This document shows positions 11,298 to 23,182 of a stretch of DNA of 64,000 bases, in pieces. The stretch comes from Bryum argenteum. Lineage: Eukaryota; Streptophyta; Bryopsida; Bryales; Bryaceae. The translations under genes were made by a program, and so were the position numbers. The stretch's first letter is position 1. Every line of letters starts with the position of its first letter. The stretch lies in contig CM073325.1 of the NCBI GenBank assembly GCA_037043015.1, positions 188,501 through 252,500 of the forward strand, given 5' to 3'. The notes under the pieces are model-generated. The model ran no database searches. It saw only the letters and a list, made by a program, of their open reading frames with translations, and was not told the origin of the DNA.

Positions 11298-11897
11298 TAG
11301 TTTCAACTCCATTATATGAGTTCCCCCAGGCGGCTAAGAAACCCTAATCAGCTACCGTGTATTCCCTAACATTTGGCTATGACGGTGACTGACAAGCCAA
11401 AATAAGCTTACTTTTGAATGCATCTATTATCCAACTAAATCTCTGACAATGACTGCCGCCGTCACTTTACCTTCTAAACCTACTTATTTTATCGACGCAT
11501 CTAATATTTTTAACCCTTACTACTTAATGCAATTATGTCAATCCAATATTTTAAGTACTGTAAGTAACGTGATTTCAAATCATCATGCTCAAGATTCAGA
11601 ATTTCGGGTATATACTCGATTTATTATACGAATCTACGTCTTATTGGAATTCAATACCTACGCAAACACCCAACACCAGTTGCTCGTATTTTAACAGTCA
11701 AAACGCACCTGAGACTCTCTTTCTTCTCGCACTTGTTGATGCTGTCTTCCTGGCCTGCATCTATCATGGCATCTTTCGCTCACCTGCCTCCCGCTGCAGA
11801 CGTCACTGCCATTAGGTCTGAAGACTTAAGCCCCCCCATCTGTATTCCTTCGTGGGTGGATGGAGTGGCAGAAGTCACTCCGTCTTGGCTAGCTATA
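11298..11897. other. No supported gene
   Basis: A plus-strand frame at 11449-11694 is open for 81 codons but shows no family signature or splice link to the transposase downstream. The stretch may be the upstream part of the MULE. Confidence 0.35.
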
Positions 11898-14800
11898 ACG
11901 TTTTGGTTTTGATGAGTCCTCTCTCTGGTTAGAGAATCAAGTCTTAGATCCAAACACTAATCTTGTCGAGTACTCTGTCTTTGTCAAACCAGTCGCCCTT
12001 GAGAGTAATTGTAAAATGTATGAGCTACGTCCCGGACAATATCGACTGTTCGGCATAACAGAGTCCGTCATGAACGCTTCCACCGTCCTTCTCACCCCTC
12101 GTAGTTCTTCTACCATCTCCACTGTTCTTCCAGTTCTTGCTACTGTCAAGGTCGAACCCGGACTCGAAGTTCGAATTGATATTTCTGATTCATCCGACGA
12201 TGAAAGAAAAGCGTCAATTCTGTCTCGTCGTCTATCATCGGATCTGCCTCCCCCCTCGTCAGGTTCTGAACACTGTCTCAGAACCACCCCCTCTTCTCTT
12301 CCCGCGTCCAAAGTCGTAAAACCCAAAAACATTCTTTCCTCTCTCCGTAGACTAGGTAGTATGTCTCGCAACAAAACCGTACTCAAAAAAAATGATTTCC
12401 ATTCTATTCGTACTCACAGCGTCTCTTTCTTGCCCCCCACTTTCAATGGTGACGTCCTGTACATTCTCCCTCCCGTTCTACCAACTACTGCTGTCAAAGT
12501 AGCCAAATCTCTGGAAGGGATGGACAAGAGATACGACGGTCATGTGTGGACCAGGACAATGACTACTAACATCAGTAACAACCTCGGTTTGTCATTCCGC
12601 TACTCTAACTGTGTAGGCCATCTTCAATGCCACAATGAGGGATGCGGCTTCTTGCTATGACCTGACCGTAGAGCACAAGTGAATGAGGTGGAGTTCGAGG
12701 GTTTTACCAAGGACCCCTTCTCGGTCGGCCTCGCACCTCCTCCTTCTTCAACACTGGTCTGTAAGATCTGCAAAGAACCTCCCGTTTGTGTTGCTTCATG
12801 CCCTGCTAAAATATTCTACGTATTCGGAGAAGAGAGTCAAGAGCGGGCGTGTGTGCATATCGGTACCCACGAACATCCTGTCAAAGTCGGAGACTATAGA
12901 TGTGCACGTAAAATGATTGATGAGTTAATAGAGGAGCACGTAGAACGTAACCCACAAGCTACTACGTCCAAAATAGTCATGGAGGCTAGCAAGGACTTAC
13001 TCGGGAATTTACTTCTCCGTGAAGAAGGTGACCCTGTAACCTCCAAGCTCACCCTCCAGGAGCTAGAACCTATCTTCGATCAGTGTAAAGAGCTCAACTC
13101 TCCCAGCGTGAGGAATCGTATTACCACTTTTAAGCACTTGCGCAGATAAGGTGTTCTTGATGGGATCACCAAGCTTCGAGGCCTCAGCAACTGGGCTTAC
13201 ATCCAACGTAACCAGTTCCCGGGCCAAGGAGATGAAAGTGACAAAGTGTTCATTTTCAAGATGTCCGAGGTCGGCCCTGAAAGCGGTGTTGACCTTGTTC
13301 GTCGTATGCAACCCGGAGGCGACTTGTCACATGCGTGGATGATGTTCGACCACGTCAAGCGTGTCAAGAACTGGACCACCATGGCGTGCCACGTTTATGA
13401 CTCGAAAATCTGCCGCATTTTAACTACTGCATGCTGTGATTTCCAGTCTAAAGACGGAGAAGCTCAAATTGTCTTCTGGAAGAACCTAAACCACGTCATG
13501 GGCAAGAACGGAGTAGAAGCGCCGCAATTTCAAGGGTTCATGGCCGACAGTGCGCAAGCCAACTGGAACGCTGTGCGGATCATTTATGGCTTCGGTGACC
13601 CTAAAGTGCCCATGGAAGGCCGCGAGCGGACTTGCTACTTCCATTGGACGCAATCCCTAGAGAAACACACCAAACAATACATCGTGCACGAACTGCAGGA
13701 TCAACATCGACATCTTTGTAAGCAATACAAAGATGCACGCACCATGGCTGAGGCGGAGACAAGATACTGGGCGATCCGAGCGTGGTGGGCGTCGGCGCAG
13801 GCCACCTCCGAAGTTGGATTAGGTCACCTCGAACACTGGCTTGCATTCTGGCACTTCCGTTACAGGCAGTGGGGTGGCTTCATGGAATTGGTGAGTCCAC
13901 AGTCACTGTAGCAATTATGTACACATGAATTGATGTCTAGTAAATCTGTAAAATATATTTACTTGTTTGGTATAGAATATTCTGCTTTTTAAATATTTTT
14001 CAGTAACAATTATTTTTTATAAATAAATTAGAAATATTCTATTTTTAGATCAGACTTGCTGTGACGTAAGTCTAACCCGATCTGGATATCGTGATCAACT
14101 TTTGTTGTAACTAAGTCAAATGTCTTTGCACCTTGCAGGAAAATAAATATTCAGTAGAGGAGCTGGCGGAGATGCCTTCATGTAACCTTGCGGAATCTAT
14201 CCATAACAAATGGTTGCAAGCGTCCGGCAACAAGGGTGGAGACTTGTATGTTGCAGCTGTTGATGATTATGTTCGTGCTTTCCTCCAAGTAGTAGGTTAC
14301 CACGCCTTCAACGGAGGTGGCAAGGGTGGTAGTGGACCAACATCCGAAGAACTATTACTTCGTGTTGCCCATAAAGCTCAACGAACCGGCGATCCAGCAG
14401 GACTCACAAAGGCAGTATCTGACTATCCAGGAGCTGAAAAGATTTGTACCCGCGACGCTTACCTTGAGGGGGCCGAGGTATTCGGATCCAAGAAACGTAA
14501 GGCTGATGTTCCAATTGGAGCTGATGATGAAACGCACAAACCTGACACCGTGAGCTACTCACGTCCGCGAATTGGGAGAAGGGTTACCAGAGCTTGTACT
14601 GAAAATCTGAGTACTATCTATGAAGAGGATGAAGTTGAGCTACCGACAATACCATCCACTTTTGCTGGACCTAGTATTGAACGTGTGACCACTGTTCAGG
14701 AGACTAAAGTAGACGAGAGGCTGTGGCACATTGCCCGTTTGAGGGAGAATTCTGCCAAGGCTTGTTGGGGCATCATGCGAAAGAGTAAAAAAAGATGTGA

Positions 14801-15574
14801 CTCACGAATTATTCAGAAGGGGAAGGCGACCGCAGCTCCGACTTACACCGGAGTATGGCAACACCCTCAAGAGGGGCCAAGAAAAGTTGATCAATTCTTT
14901 TTTTGTGCGGATGATATTGACAGGTGTGTGAAGGGTCATCGTCACAAGTGGATTGAGCCATTTTCCCTAAGCCAGGATAGACCCCCTATTCCTTCAATAT
15001 GGCCTGTAAGATAGGGACCAACCTCACACGTGATGAAATGGAGGCGTTGGAGAATGCGGGCTTTCGACTACCACAAAAAGAACAGCTTCCTACGAACCGC
15101 ACTTTCAATAATGCTACCCCACCAAGAGACTTGTCCCATATTCTAGTTCCGGAGAAGCCGGACGTGTACCCAAGGTCAAGAAGATCGAAGAACATGAAAT
15201 GCATTCCAGCTATGACTTCAAAGCACATGAAGAATATTGAGTCTGCCACCTCAATGCAGGCCAAAATTCTGAAGGTGACCATGATCCCGCAGCCCGGATT
15301 TGGATGTATCGTAGACTTGGAGTCGGATTTGGATGCAGTTTACAAACTTTCAATTAGTAAATTCCCGGATTGCTCATGCCCAGTGTTCAAGAAAATAATT
15401 TCTTCGCTAGGACGGAGAGATCCATACCGACCGTGCAAGCACCTATACTACATCACGGTATTGGTTTGCAAATTTGATTCGGATGCTGACCTCTTCATCC
15501 ACGCGGCCACTCTTAGTTTCAATGAGGTGAAGAAGATTCTAGAGGGAGGAATCCTAGACCATGCTACAGATTAG
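11898..15574 (+). pseudogene. MULE (Mutator-like) transposase, decayed
   Basis: Exon 1 (11898-13890) is one frame broken by TGA at about 12658 and TAA at 13147. A GTGAGT...TTGCAG intron (13891-14138) joins it in phase to exon 2, which changes frame near 15000. Order of domains: a Ser-rich N-terminus; a GCM/WRKY-type zinc region (CHNEGCG, CKICKEPPVC, HIGTHEHPV) around 12590-12880; a DDE-like MULE core around 13380-13680 (YDSKICRILTTACCDF, GFMADSAQANWNAV, CYFHWTQSL); and a SWIM zinc finger near 15370-15450 (CSCPVFKK ... CKHLYYI). That order is typical of plant MULE transposases. No terminal inverted repeats are evident by eye. It lies between the two methyltransferase-like loci, which face away from it. 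Confidence 0.72.
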
Positions 15575-16028
15575 AATGCCTTAAATCTCCTCATTTGCAA
15601 ACGCCATATGTAAGTCCTATGATTGGGTGTATGTGATATTTTTTCACAACTTATTAAATATTATTATACGAGTACCTACATGTACAGCAAACATTGCCAA
15701 TTTGTCTAACTTGGAGTACTAATCACTTATTAATATTACCTTAGAAACCAATTGACATTTAGGATTTGTGATGTAATGTCGAGTTTTGTAGCTCAAGTCT
15801 AACCAAATTCAAAGAATTTAAGCCTTATTTTCCACGGGTTTGGGTCACTAAATCCACGGTAATAAGTCAATAATATTCAAAAATTCAAGAGAATATTCGA
15901 AATTTATTCTCTAAATTTTTTTAAAATACTATTTTTAGAAACTTAGTTACTAAAAATACAAAGTCAGCCCTAAAAAATCAAAAATCTTACCGCTCACCGC
16001 TCAACGCTCACACGGTAGCAACGTCCTG
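15575..16028. other. AT-rich spacer, no gene
   Basis: Nothing coding is visible. A GTCAGCCCTAA phrase at 15963-15973 recalls the end motif seen at 93, 474 and 19548. A short GCTCACCGCTCAACGCTCAC run at 15990-16009 recurs in modified form at 19797-19850, ahead of the family X gene. Confidence 0.4.
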
Positions 16029-17976
16029 TACTTGAAGTAGGACGTGTAGGTGTCGATTTGATGCTAGCGGACTATTCAGATGGAATGCGAGTTCCATGAG
16101 TGTCCGATCCCGAGCACCAGATTCCTCGCTGGAATTCTCTTCAACCAACATTTTTGAAGACAATTGCTGAATTTGCCTTCCGGTACTTGCACGACGACGG
16201 AGTAATTGTGATCTTCTATCCAGACTCTTATGTCGTGCGAAAGAAGATAGAGACATATACAGCAAATTTCAACTTGAAGATTGCGCTGGAGTGGAAAATT
16301 CTCAACTCTCTTCCACTTTGCAGCCCATCGGATCCCACACGTTTGGTAAGTTCAAAGCTTAGATGTTTTTTTGTGTATTTTGATTGTCGGGTAGTGAAGT
16401 TGTTCGCAATTGATGATAATGCTCTCCTAAGATTTTGTATTGGTGCCTGGAAAATCGCCAATCCTTGGGTACTGAGGCCTTGAACTCATGGTGCCGGTGG
16501 ATCCTTGACCCTTGCTAATGCCGGCATACCTCGTCTTGGTATCGCCTGACTGCTTCCGATGCCGGCATACCCTCTTCGTACCAGAGTACCACCGTACCAT
16601 CGCCGGTGCCAGCAGACCCTCTTCGGACTAGAGTACCGCCATACAATTGCCGGTGCCGGCAAACCCTCTTCCTACATTGCCAAACCATTGCCGGTGCCGG
16701 CAGACCCTTAGTCGCCCCGGCCGATTCAAGTTGGTGCCGGCAGAACCCTGTTGGTGCCGGCAGACCCTCATCGACCCGGCCGAGCCTCGGTGGTGGCCGG
16801 CTGATCCCTCGACGTTACGTGCCGACAGTCCCCTAATCGTCTTGTCTGGGCCTTGTTGAATCCGGCAGATGCCCTTGGAAGGACCTTGTTTGTGCCGGCA
16901 GATGCCCCGGCAGGGCCTTGTTGGTGCCGGCAGTCCGCTTATCGTCCCGGCAGAGCCTTTTTGGTGCCGGTTGATGCACTGGGATGGGCCTTGATGGTGC
17001 CGGCAGATAACCGCGGAAGCCATTGAGCTGCCGACAGACCCCTCTTCAAACGGAAGCCTTCGAGCTGAGGGCGGACTCTTTGTTGGTGCCTGCATAGCAT
17101 CGTGTTATCTTACTATACTTTTGTTTGTTTTTGCATACGTACATCTCCAAGGCCATTGTCATGGTGAGGGCCCTTCCGCCTAGTGCTCGTCGACAGCCAA
17201 CTCCCCTCGTTGTTAAGCTCAACCCGTTTACACCCGGTGTTGACCTCAATAAGGAGGACATGTTATTCAACGCAATCGACGATCATGGTCTTCTTCGAAA
17301 GACCTCGGATGGAAAACTATGGAGAGGTCCAAAGCAGCGCACGGAGTTGTTTTTCAAGCCACTCATATATGGGTTATGTCCGGAGAGAGGACTCGTCATG
17401 GACTTCGGAGCAGCAACAGGTTGTTCTTAATCCATTGACATGTTCTTTAAATTCCAACATCTACATGATTGACTTTATTCATTTCTTACCTGCAGGCACA
17501 TCGGTTCAGGCAGCACTCTCCCTCAACCGCAACATTCTGGCACTTGAGGGCGACTGTGAGATTTTCCAAGAGGTACTTCTGCCACTTACTATTCCAGCAC
17601 AGCCATCCTCGGTCACACCATCTGTGCCGACCGCAGGGCCTGCCGGCGATGAGTCACCAATCCAAGCCGCACAGCGTGATGGATTCTGTGAGTCGCACTC
17701 CCTCGTATTGAAGTTCTCTTTATTTTCATACTTTGATTATATGTTCTTATACTGCTATGTGGTTGCTTGTGCAGTTTAGTGAGTGTATTTGACACACTCT
17801 CCAAGCTTCAAATTAGCCCTCCGTTATCGTTCACACTTCCCTCATATGCGGAAGGCTTAGCAGAAGCTTATGCGACTATTTCATCAGACTCTTCACCTGA
17901 TATTGTTAGAATTTCTAGATATCATCCGGGAGTGAAGCGCTATTTAGACTTGAGTGCATCAGAATCTGATTCCTGA
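16029..17976 (+). pseudogene. Second ParB/methyltransferase-like copy, 5'-truncated
   Basis: Only the methyltransferase half is present, with the exon order of the 0.7-6.0 kb gene. Exon 16029-16345 has GVDLMLADYSDG (catalytic block; DPPY replaced by DYSD) and a TGA at 16098-16100 where the paralogue has Gly. Exon ~17125-17419 has LWRGPKQ and GLVMDFGAATG (AdoMet block), with the same split-Gly phase-1 donor as the paralogue. Exon 17496-17687 continues with an ExD motif (LALEGDCEIF). The last exon, ending 17976, has SPPLSFTLPSYAE and does not join in frame to its neighbour. The intron at 16346-~17124 is filled with a GC-rich minisatellite. The loss of the ParB-like half and the TGA indicate a pseudogene. 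Confidence 0.7.
16480..17060. repeat. GC-rich minisatellite (TTGGTGCCGGCAGACCC type)
   Basis: There are many imperfect copies of a phrase like TGGTGCCGGCAGACCCT, spaced irregularly (about 17-60 bp). They are interleaved with GGCCTTGTTG and CCCGGCCGAGCC. Both strands give long repetitive frames of no coding value. The array sits in an intron of the methyltransferase-like pseudogene. Confidence 0.85.
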
Positions 17977-18796
17977 GCACATTTTGTTTTTGATTTTTTT
18001 ATTCTTATATATATCTATATCTATTTTTGATATTCCTTCTCTTTCATTCATGCGTTAATTTAACTATTGAATTCCCTCTTTCCTATGACAGCCTACAACC
18101 GTTGCGACGAAGTTCAAAATTGTCCATATCTAGGAGAAAGGCACTACACAATCAAGTTCATATCCATGCTCTGGATGTGATAAATCGAATTATTTTATCA
18201 CTTGCATTAGATGCAGCTACTGATGTGATTTAGAAAACAAGTTGAGACCCATGGTTTCGAACGCATATATTTCCAATGTAATGAAACCTTCAATGCTAAA
18301 ACAATATGGTAGTCCTCACTTACTAGTTCGAAAGCCAAACATCACGTCTCGATTCGCATTCGCGTTTTGATGGCAATCGCCATCTCCTTAGTCCTGGTGC
18401 TCCCAATGTTCCATTCCTGATATCTTTCAACTTCATCCGTAATTGCGAGTCGCCACTCACGTTGGAAAGTTGCTCAGCAGGCCACGTTTGGCTAGTGCAA
18501 ATACTAACTTAGGTAGTCCCGTATGCCCGTCGAGTTCCTGGAGGCGAGTGCCAACGCCGAGTTCCAACCACACCAGACGAGTGATGTTGCAAAAGTTTGA
18601 AGATCGTCTTCCATCAGATGAGAGTGTGCCAAGTCGCGCCACTGCGTGTTTTGGCGTTCAGGCTCAGAGTGTTTCGTGGTGTTGAGAAAAAGAAAAAACT
18701 GTCGGCAAAGTAATAAAGGACTAAGTACTCATAAGAGCAAAACTGGCCGCGATCACATTGGAGCACTTACCACCCTAAACTCTAAACCCAAAGTTA
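17977..18796. other. No gene recognised
   Basis: AT-rich downstream flank of the pseudogene, then mixed sequence. The stretch around 18700-18830 is repeated in diverged form at about 19410-19525 (shared phrases ACTGGCCGCG and CCTAAAC.CTAAA). Confidence 0.4.
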
Positions 18797-19253
18797 CAAT
18801 GTTAGTATTTATTGTTGTACTCCGCTTCTAGTAAGAGCCCTGATATATGCTCCGGGTTGCAAAGGAAGCAAGCCCAGCACATGTCGTCCACCATGTCTCC
18901 TTCAATGCGGTCGTCACCATAGTTCCGAATGATGCAAGCAGCAGCTACACTCGGTGAGATCTTCAGTCTGTCCACAGCAAGAGCATGTAGCCATTTCCAC
19001 CACCTACACAGAGTACCACCTACTCAGCACCGACTATGGTAGATTAAATAACCTATAGCTTCACAACTTCTATGCATGAAAGTCACTACTTTCTTACTTG
19101 CTTCTGTCCATGAGTGTGGCGCACTATTCGGTGCTGCAAGAAAGCCACACATCCCACATACATTATAACATTCAACTCTGGATGATAATCGACCTCTTCC
19201 AAGCTTGGTATAGTCTCTCCGCAAGCGGTGCAGATCAGTGCCTTGTTCGCCAT
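18797..19253 (-). CDS. Possible small Cys-rich gene, uncertain
   Basis: A minus-strand ATG at 19253 opens 52 codons (MANKALICTACGETIPSLEE; a CxxC pair) and ends at a good GTAAGA donor (exon end 19098). A second open stretch of 66 codons (KWLHALAVDRLKISPS, then CWACFLCNPEH) ends at a TAA near 18797-18830 and looks protein-like, with two further Cys pairs. The two pieces do not join in phase with the splice sites I can see, so the gene is either broken or wrongly modelled. I recognise no family. Confidence 0.2.
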
Positions 19254-19963
19254 AATCATCATCTGCACGGGCCGGCAGTAATTCCAATGGTGAAGCGAAT
19301 AAATAAACGATTGCCAAACATCCTCGAGCGATTAGCAACAACAATATTGACACTACACATATCGACTCACCCCATCAGGTGCCGGCGGACCCCATCCCGG
19401 CGGCAAAGTGATAACGAACTCAGCACATAATATAGTAACACTGGCCGCGCTCAAACTCGGGCCTCTCTGCGCCCTAAACCCTAAATTACTCCGCTAACAC
19501 TTTCTGCGCCGTGCCGTATTAGACGCCCTACTATTAAATAATAGAATGATAACGTCAGCCCTAATTTAGTTACTCCTAGTTATAGTGTATGATCGTAGTA
19601 CTCCACAAATATTATAGCCTAAACCCCATGTCTATAAAACTATTCCTTGGATTCTTGATAATTAGTTACCATCCCCCACACGGTTATAGGATTTTTCACG
19701 GTTTTACACACCACATGTTCACCCTTTTTTCCAAATTTAGGATTGATAGAGAGTACTTTCCACACTTCTAAGTGTCCAAAAATTTTCAAAAAATTTGCTC
19801 ACCGCTGGTTTAAAATCTGCTCATCGCTCACTGCTCATGGCTCACTGCTCGCACAACTGCAATCCTGCCTTCCGTCTTTCCGCTTTCTGTCCCTTAGTTC
19901 CGATCCGGCCCACTGGCCAATCTCAGCTCGGCTACTTGTTACTTTTTGTCGCACTTCTTTCCA
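19254..19963. other. Spacer and 5' leader of the family X gene
   Basis: No gene. It contains two telomere-like units (CCCTAAACCCTAAA) near 19470, the inverted GATAACGTCAGCCCTAATTT at 19548-19567, and from about 19855 a leader similar to that ahead of the copy at 42975 (shared TTCCGATCCGGCCC and CTTTCCAATGGCAGG). Confidence 0.5.
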
Positions 19964-21879
19964 ATGGCAGGATCAGCTTCCGCTTCCGCTCAGGCGCACG
20001 AGGAGCTCAAGATATCGATCAAGCTAGTACTCCCTTGCATTCCGGCCGACGAGGAAGGGAAGAAGTTTTTGGCCGAGGACCTCGACAAGATAGGACTCTC
20101 CGGCCTACTGGACACACCTTGGGGACTTCGCGATGCGGAGATGGTGCGCGAGATCAAGGTCGGCGCGCCGAACCAGTTTGAGGGGACGGTCAGAGGGAAG
20201 CCGGCTTCCTGGATGGCCGATCACTGGAGAGCTGTTTACGGCGTGGTCGTAAACAGCGGAGTAGGGTTGTGCGGCCGGAAACACAAGTGGGCGAAGAAGA
20301 CTTTCCACGGGAACCCACACAAGAATAACGGCTACTCGGTGGACGATTGTAAGGAGCCAAGGGAGCGCGTGGTGATCAAGTTTCTAGCGCCAATTATCCA
20401 CGCAGAAAAGCCGCATCGGATCACCGTCCGGCTCGCCAACACCGTCCTGGGGTCTGTACGAGGAGAGCGGGAAGTTGACTGGGGCATCATCATCCGAGAC
20501 CTAATCGCCCGGCTCGTAGAAAACGTTGGTAAGACCCGACCGAGCCCGATCACCCATTTTCTTTATCACTTGTATAAGAAGGAGGAGGTCCTGACGGAGG
20601 AGGAGGAGTCGAATTACGAGATCGCGCTGTCGTCCCAAAACAACGGCGTGTTCAAATCGGAAGAGAGCGCGGATAGCAAGGCCGTATACTCCGACAATGA
20701 AGAGGACGAGGCCGGATCAGACGATGGGGACATCCAACCGGACGCACCACAAGAGCCGGCTGACGAGGCAACCCCACCGCGGACAGACCAGAGGTAATTA
20801 TTCTTCCGTCCCCGTCCCCTCCTGGGAACCCGACCGAGGCCGGAACCCAGACCGAGCGTGGACAGGCTTCGAAGGCCGTGGATGAGGGAGAAGTTACGGC
20901 CGACTGGGTGAACCCCATGAATCCGAACGACCCCAGACTTCCCCCACCCCTCAGTCAGTCCGCCAACCATCCGGATCCCATGAGGCGAGCATGGCACCAC
21001 TTTACGGAAGCCCGGAGTCAGTACTTCTTCTACCAAGAACTTATTGTGCAGCTGTGCAGAGAGTTTGGAGTGCAGACATTGTTGGAGGTGAAGCAGAAGT
21101 GGGACTCCAAGCCAACCGAGGAGCAGTTCTGGCAGATGGAGAAGCAAGTAATGAAGCTCGCACTGGACAATAGACGTCTTCGGGAGACGGTAAGAAGAAA
21201 GGAGGAAGAACTCCTGATCGGCCGGCAGGCCGTGATGACGGCTAACGAGCAGGTCGTAAAGCTCGTCGAGATCTGCGAGACTCCGGCCGAGGTACTTCAA
21301 AAGGCCAACCTGTACGAGGCCGGAATCTTGCAGTCGGAAGTTTTCAAGGCGGAAACTTTCCGGAAGTTCCTCTTGGCAGCGAAGACGTACGCCACCAAGA
21401 TCGAGAAGAGCAATGCCGAAGTCAAGGTGTTGCTAGACTCCGTCCGAGAGCGGATGAAGGAGATGGTAACTCCGGCCTTCACGTCTACTCCTGCGAAGAC
21501 TCCGAGGCCGGATCCAGTTAAGGTTGAGAGGACGGATGCTCGACCTTCCAGTCCGACCGACACGAAGGGCAAGTCCAAGGTGAAGACGGAGGAAGGCGCA
21601 TCCGTCCCAGCGGATTCTCCGGCCAATAACACCTGTACCGCGAAGAGGAAGCTCACATCCGAGGAATACGAGAAGTCTCCTGGAGCCCAGAAGCTTCACG
21701 ACATTGGCCTCGAGCATTCAGAAGAAGAAGAGTTGAAGAGGGGGGACGACACGGACGAGGACTCAAGCGAGGACGAGTATATGATAACGCATACGGGCAA
21801 GAGGGTCAAGGCAGGACGGATCGCAGCCTCGCCACTGAAGCGGCCGAAGCACGGAGTTAATTCGCAGAAGAAGAGGTAG
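19964..21879 (+). pseudogene. Family X retroelement accessory protein, copy A
   Basis: From ATG 19964 it encodes about 639 codons once a 1-nt deletion near 20787-20797 is allowed for; copy B has the extra base. N-terminal domain, residues ~15-215: LLDTPWGLRD, GVGLCGRKHKWA, then the core EVDWGIIIRDL ... SPITHFLYHLYKKE. Next come an acidic linker, a long coiled coil (~21000-21450) and a Lys-rich C-terminus (LKRPKHGVNSQKKR) that looks like a nuclear localisation signal. No gag, protease, reverse transcriptase or integrase adjoins it. The core resembles the 'putative plant transposon protein' (Transposase_32-type) domain; that assignment is from memory of the motif and needs an HMM search. Related copies are at 35-45 kb and inside both Ty3 elements. 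Confidence 0.65.
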
Positions 21880-22886
21880 GATGTGCTTAGAGGTCGGCAG
21901 CTAGAGGACGGCCAGGGTTAGGAAGCCGGATTGGAATCCGGCCTAGGACAGTAGAGTATCTTTTTTGGGATGCGTGCCGCTTTTTGAGGAGTAGGCCTTG
22001 TAGGCCGGCGCCGCAATCTAGTTAGGTTTCTAAGTCGTTGACTTAGAAGTACTTCTAGGTGGAAGTTTTGCCACCTAAAACATTCCTTGCTTAAGTGTTA
22101 ATCAAACCTTCTTATGCGCATATTCGGTGTGATCATTTCCCTGTCTCCTTTTCAGTTGAGTGCTTGGAAAGCCGTATCTACTGTGTTTGGGTTGTGAGTT
22201 GGGAGTTAGGAATCCGGATTCTTTGCTAGATCGTTTCTGTGGAGTTGAGGTCGGGTTGGGCGTATTCTTGAGTTCCTTGTGTCTTGGACTGGTCTAGGTG
22301 TCCGAGAGAGGGAAACTGCTGTGGTAAACCCTTTACGGTCTGGGAGGGTCTGGGAGTAGAGTGTGTGAGGCCGGATTCCAATCCGACCTCCAGTTGCCAC
22401 GGACTTGGGTTCCTCTGTAGTCTCAGGGGACGGATCAAGCACAGTACGTGACCGGAATACGTGTAGGCGTCTTCTAGCCGGATTCGGAGCTCTTGGAGTC
22501 TGTCATTGTAGTAAGGGTGATAGGATAACCAGGACGGCCTGCGTGACCTGCTAGTTCGGACGGCTAGGACGGATTAGTTGTGAGGACATAATGCGTGCCT
22601 TAGTGTGTGTGTGTGTGTATGGGAAGAATCTAAGTGTGGAAGTTTCCGCCACGGTAAATATAAAGGAAAGAGTCTTTGTGCATCCCCTCTTGCAAAGGGA
22701 TACCCTTGCCATGCAAGGCTAAAACATAAGTTGGAACTAGAAACGTTTGGGGGTTTGGTTGTCTTAGCGCTACTTCATCTTGGTCACTTCACAGAATCCC
22801 TGGAACGATATACAAGTCACCAGAACACGGGTTTTACACCAATAAACGTGTAAGGGAAGATAAAGTGAATACATGGCATCCGACAG
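21880..22886 (+). repeat. 1-kb 3' tail of copy A, shared with copy B
   Basis: This tail is almost collinear with 44850-45856 (shared phrases: GTTAGGTTTCTAAGTCGTTGACTTAG, GACGGATCAAGCACAGTACG, CAAAGGGATACCCTTGCCATG). It is non-coding. By position it is either the 3' untranslated region plus LTR or the LTR itself of the element that carries the family X gene. Homology stops at ATGGC.TCCGACA in both copies, which marks an element end. Confidence 0.6.
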
Positions 22887-23182
22887 TTGGGAATGTTTTC
22901 TCAGAGGCCGAGGTCCTTCAAAAGTGTGAGCAGGACAAGCGATTTCTGAAATATGTAATAGGCATGAAGAAAAACACGTACCTCGATGGAGATGTGTTGA
23001 AAGGAAATGTAGCAGGATTTATAAACAGTTCAATTGGACGAGAGCACATACAGAATGTGATTTGGGAATATGTATCCTTGCCTACCCCATGGAATCCGTA
23101 TACTTGGGGGTATATCATGACTGTAGCATCGCGTGACATTGAAGTGGGGGAGGAACTTTTCACATCTTACCCTATAAACTGA
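22887..23182 (+). pseudogene. SET-domain fragment
   Basis: About 98 codons are open up to TGA, reading GNVAGFINSSIG, then NVIWEYVSLP, then ASRDIEVGEELFTSYPIN. This is the C-terminal half of a SET lysine-methyltransferase fold: the FIN.S motif that binds AdoMet and the RDIE.GEELF..Y motif. The catalytic N-terminal half and the post-SET cysteines are absent. It begins exactly where homology to the family X tail ends and lies left of the CACTA transposase. It is either a host exon cut by the retroelement or a fragment captured by the CACTA element. Confidence 0.55.

Noticed and set aside
16606..17095. Frames on both strands over the GCCGGCAG array
   Set aside because: Translation of a minisatellite inside an intron.
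19470..19490. Interstitial telomere repeat (CCCTAAACCCTAAA)
   Set aside because: Only two units; not enough for a telomeric array or a chromosome end.
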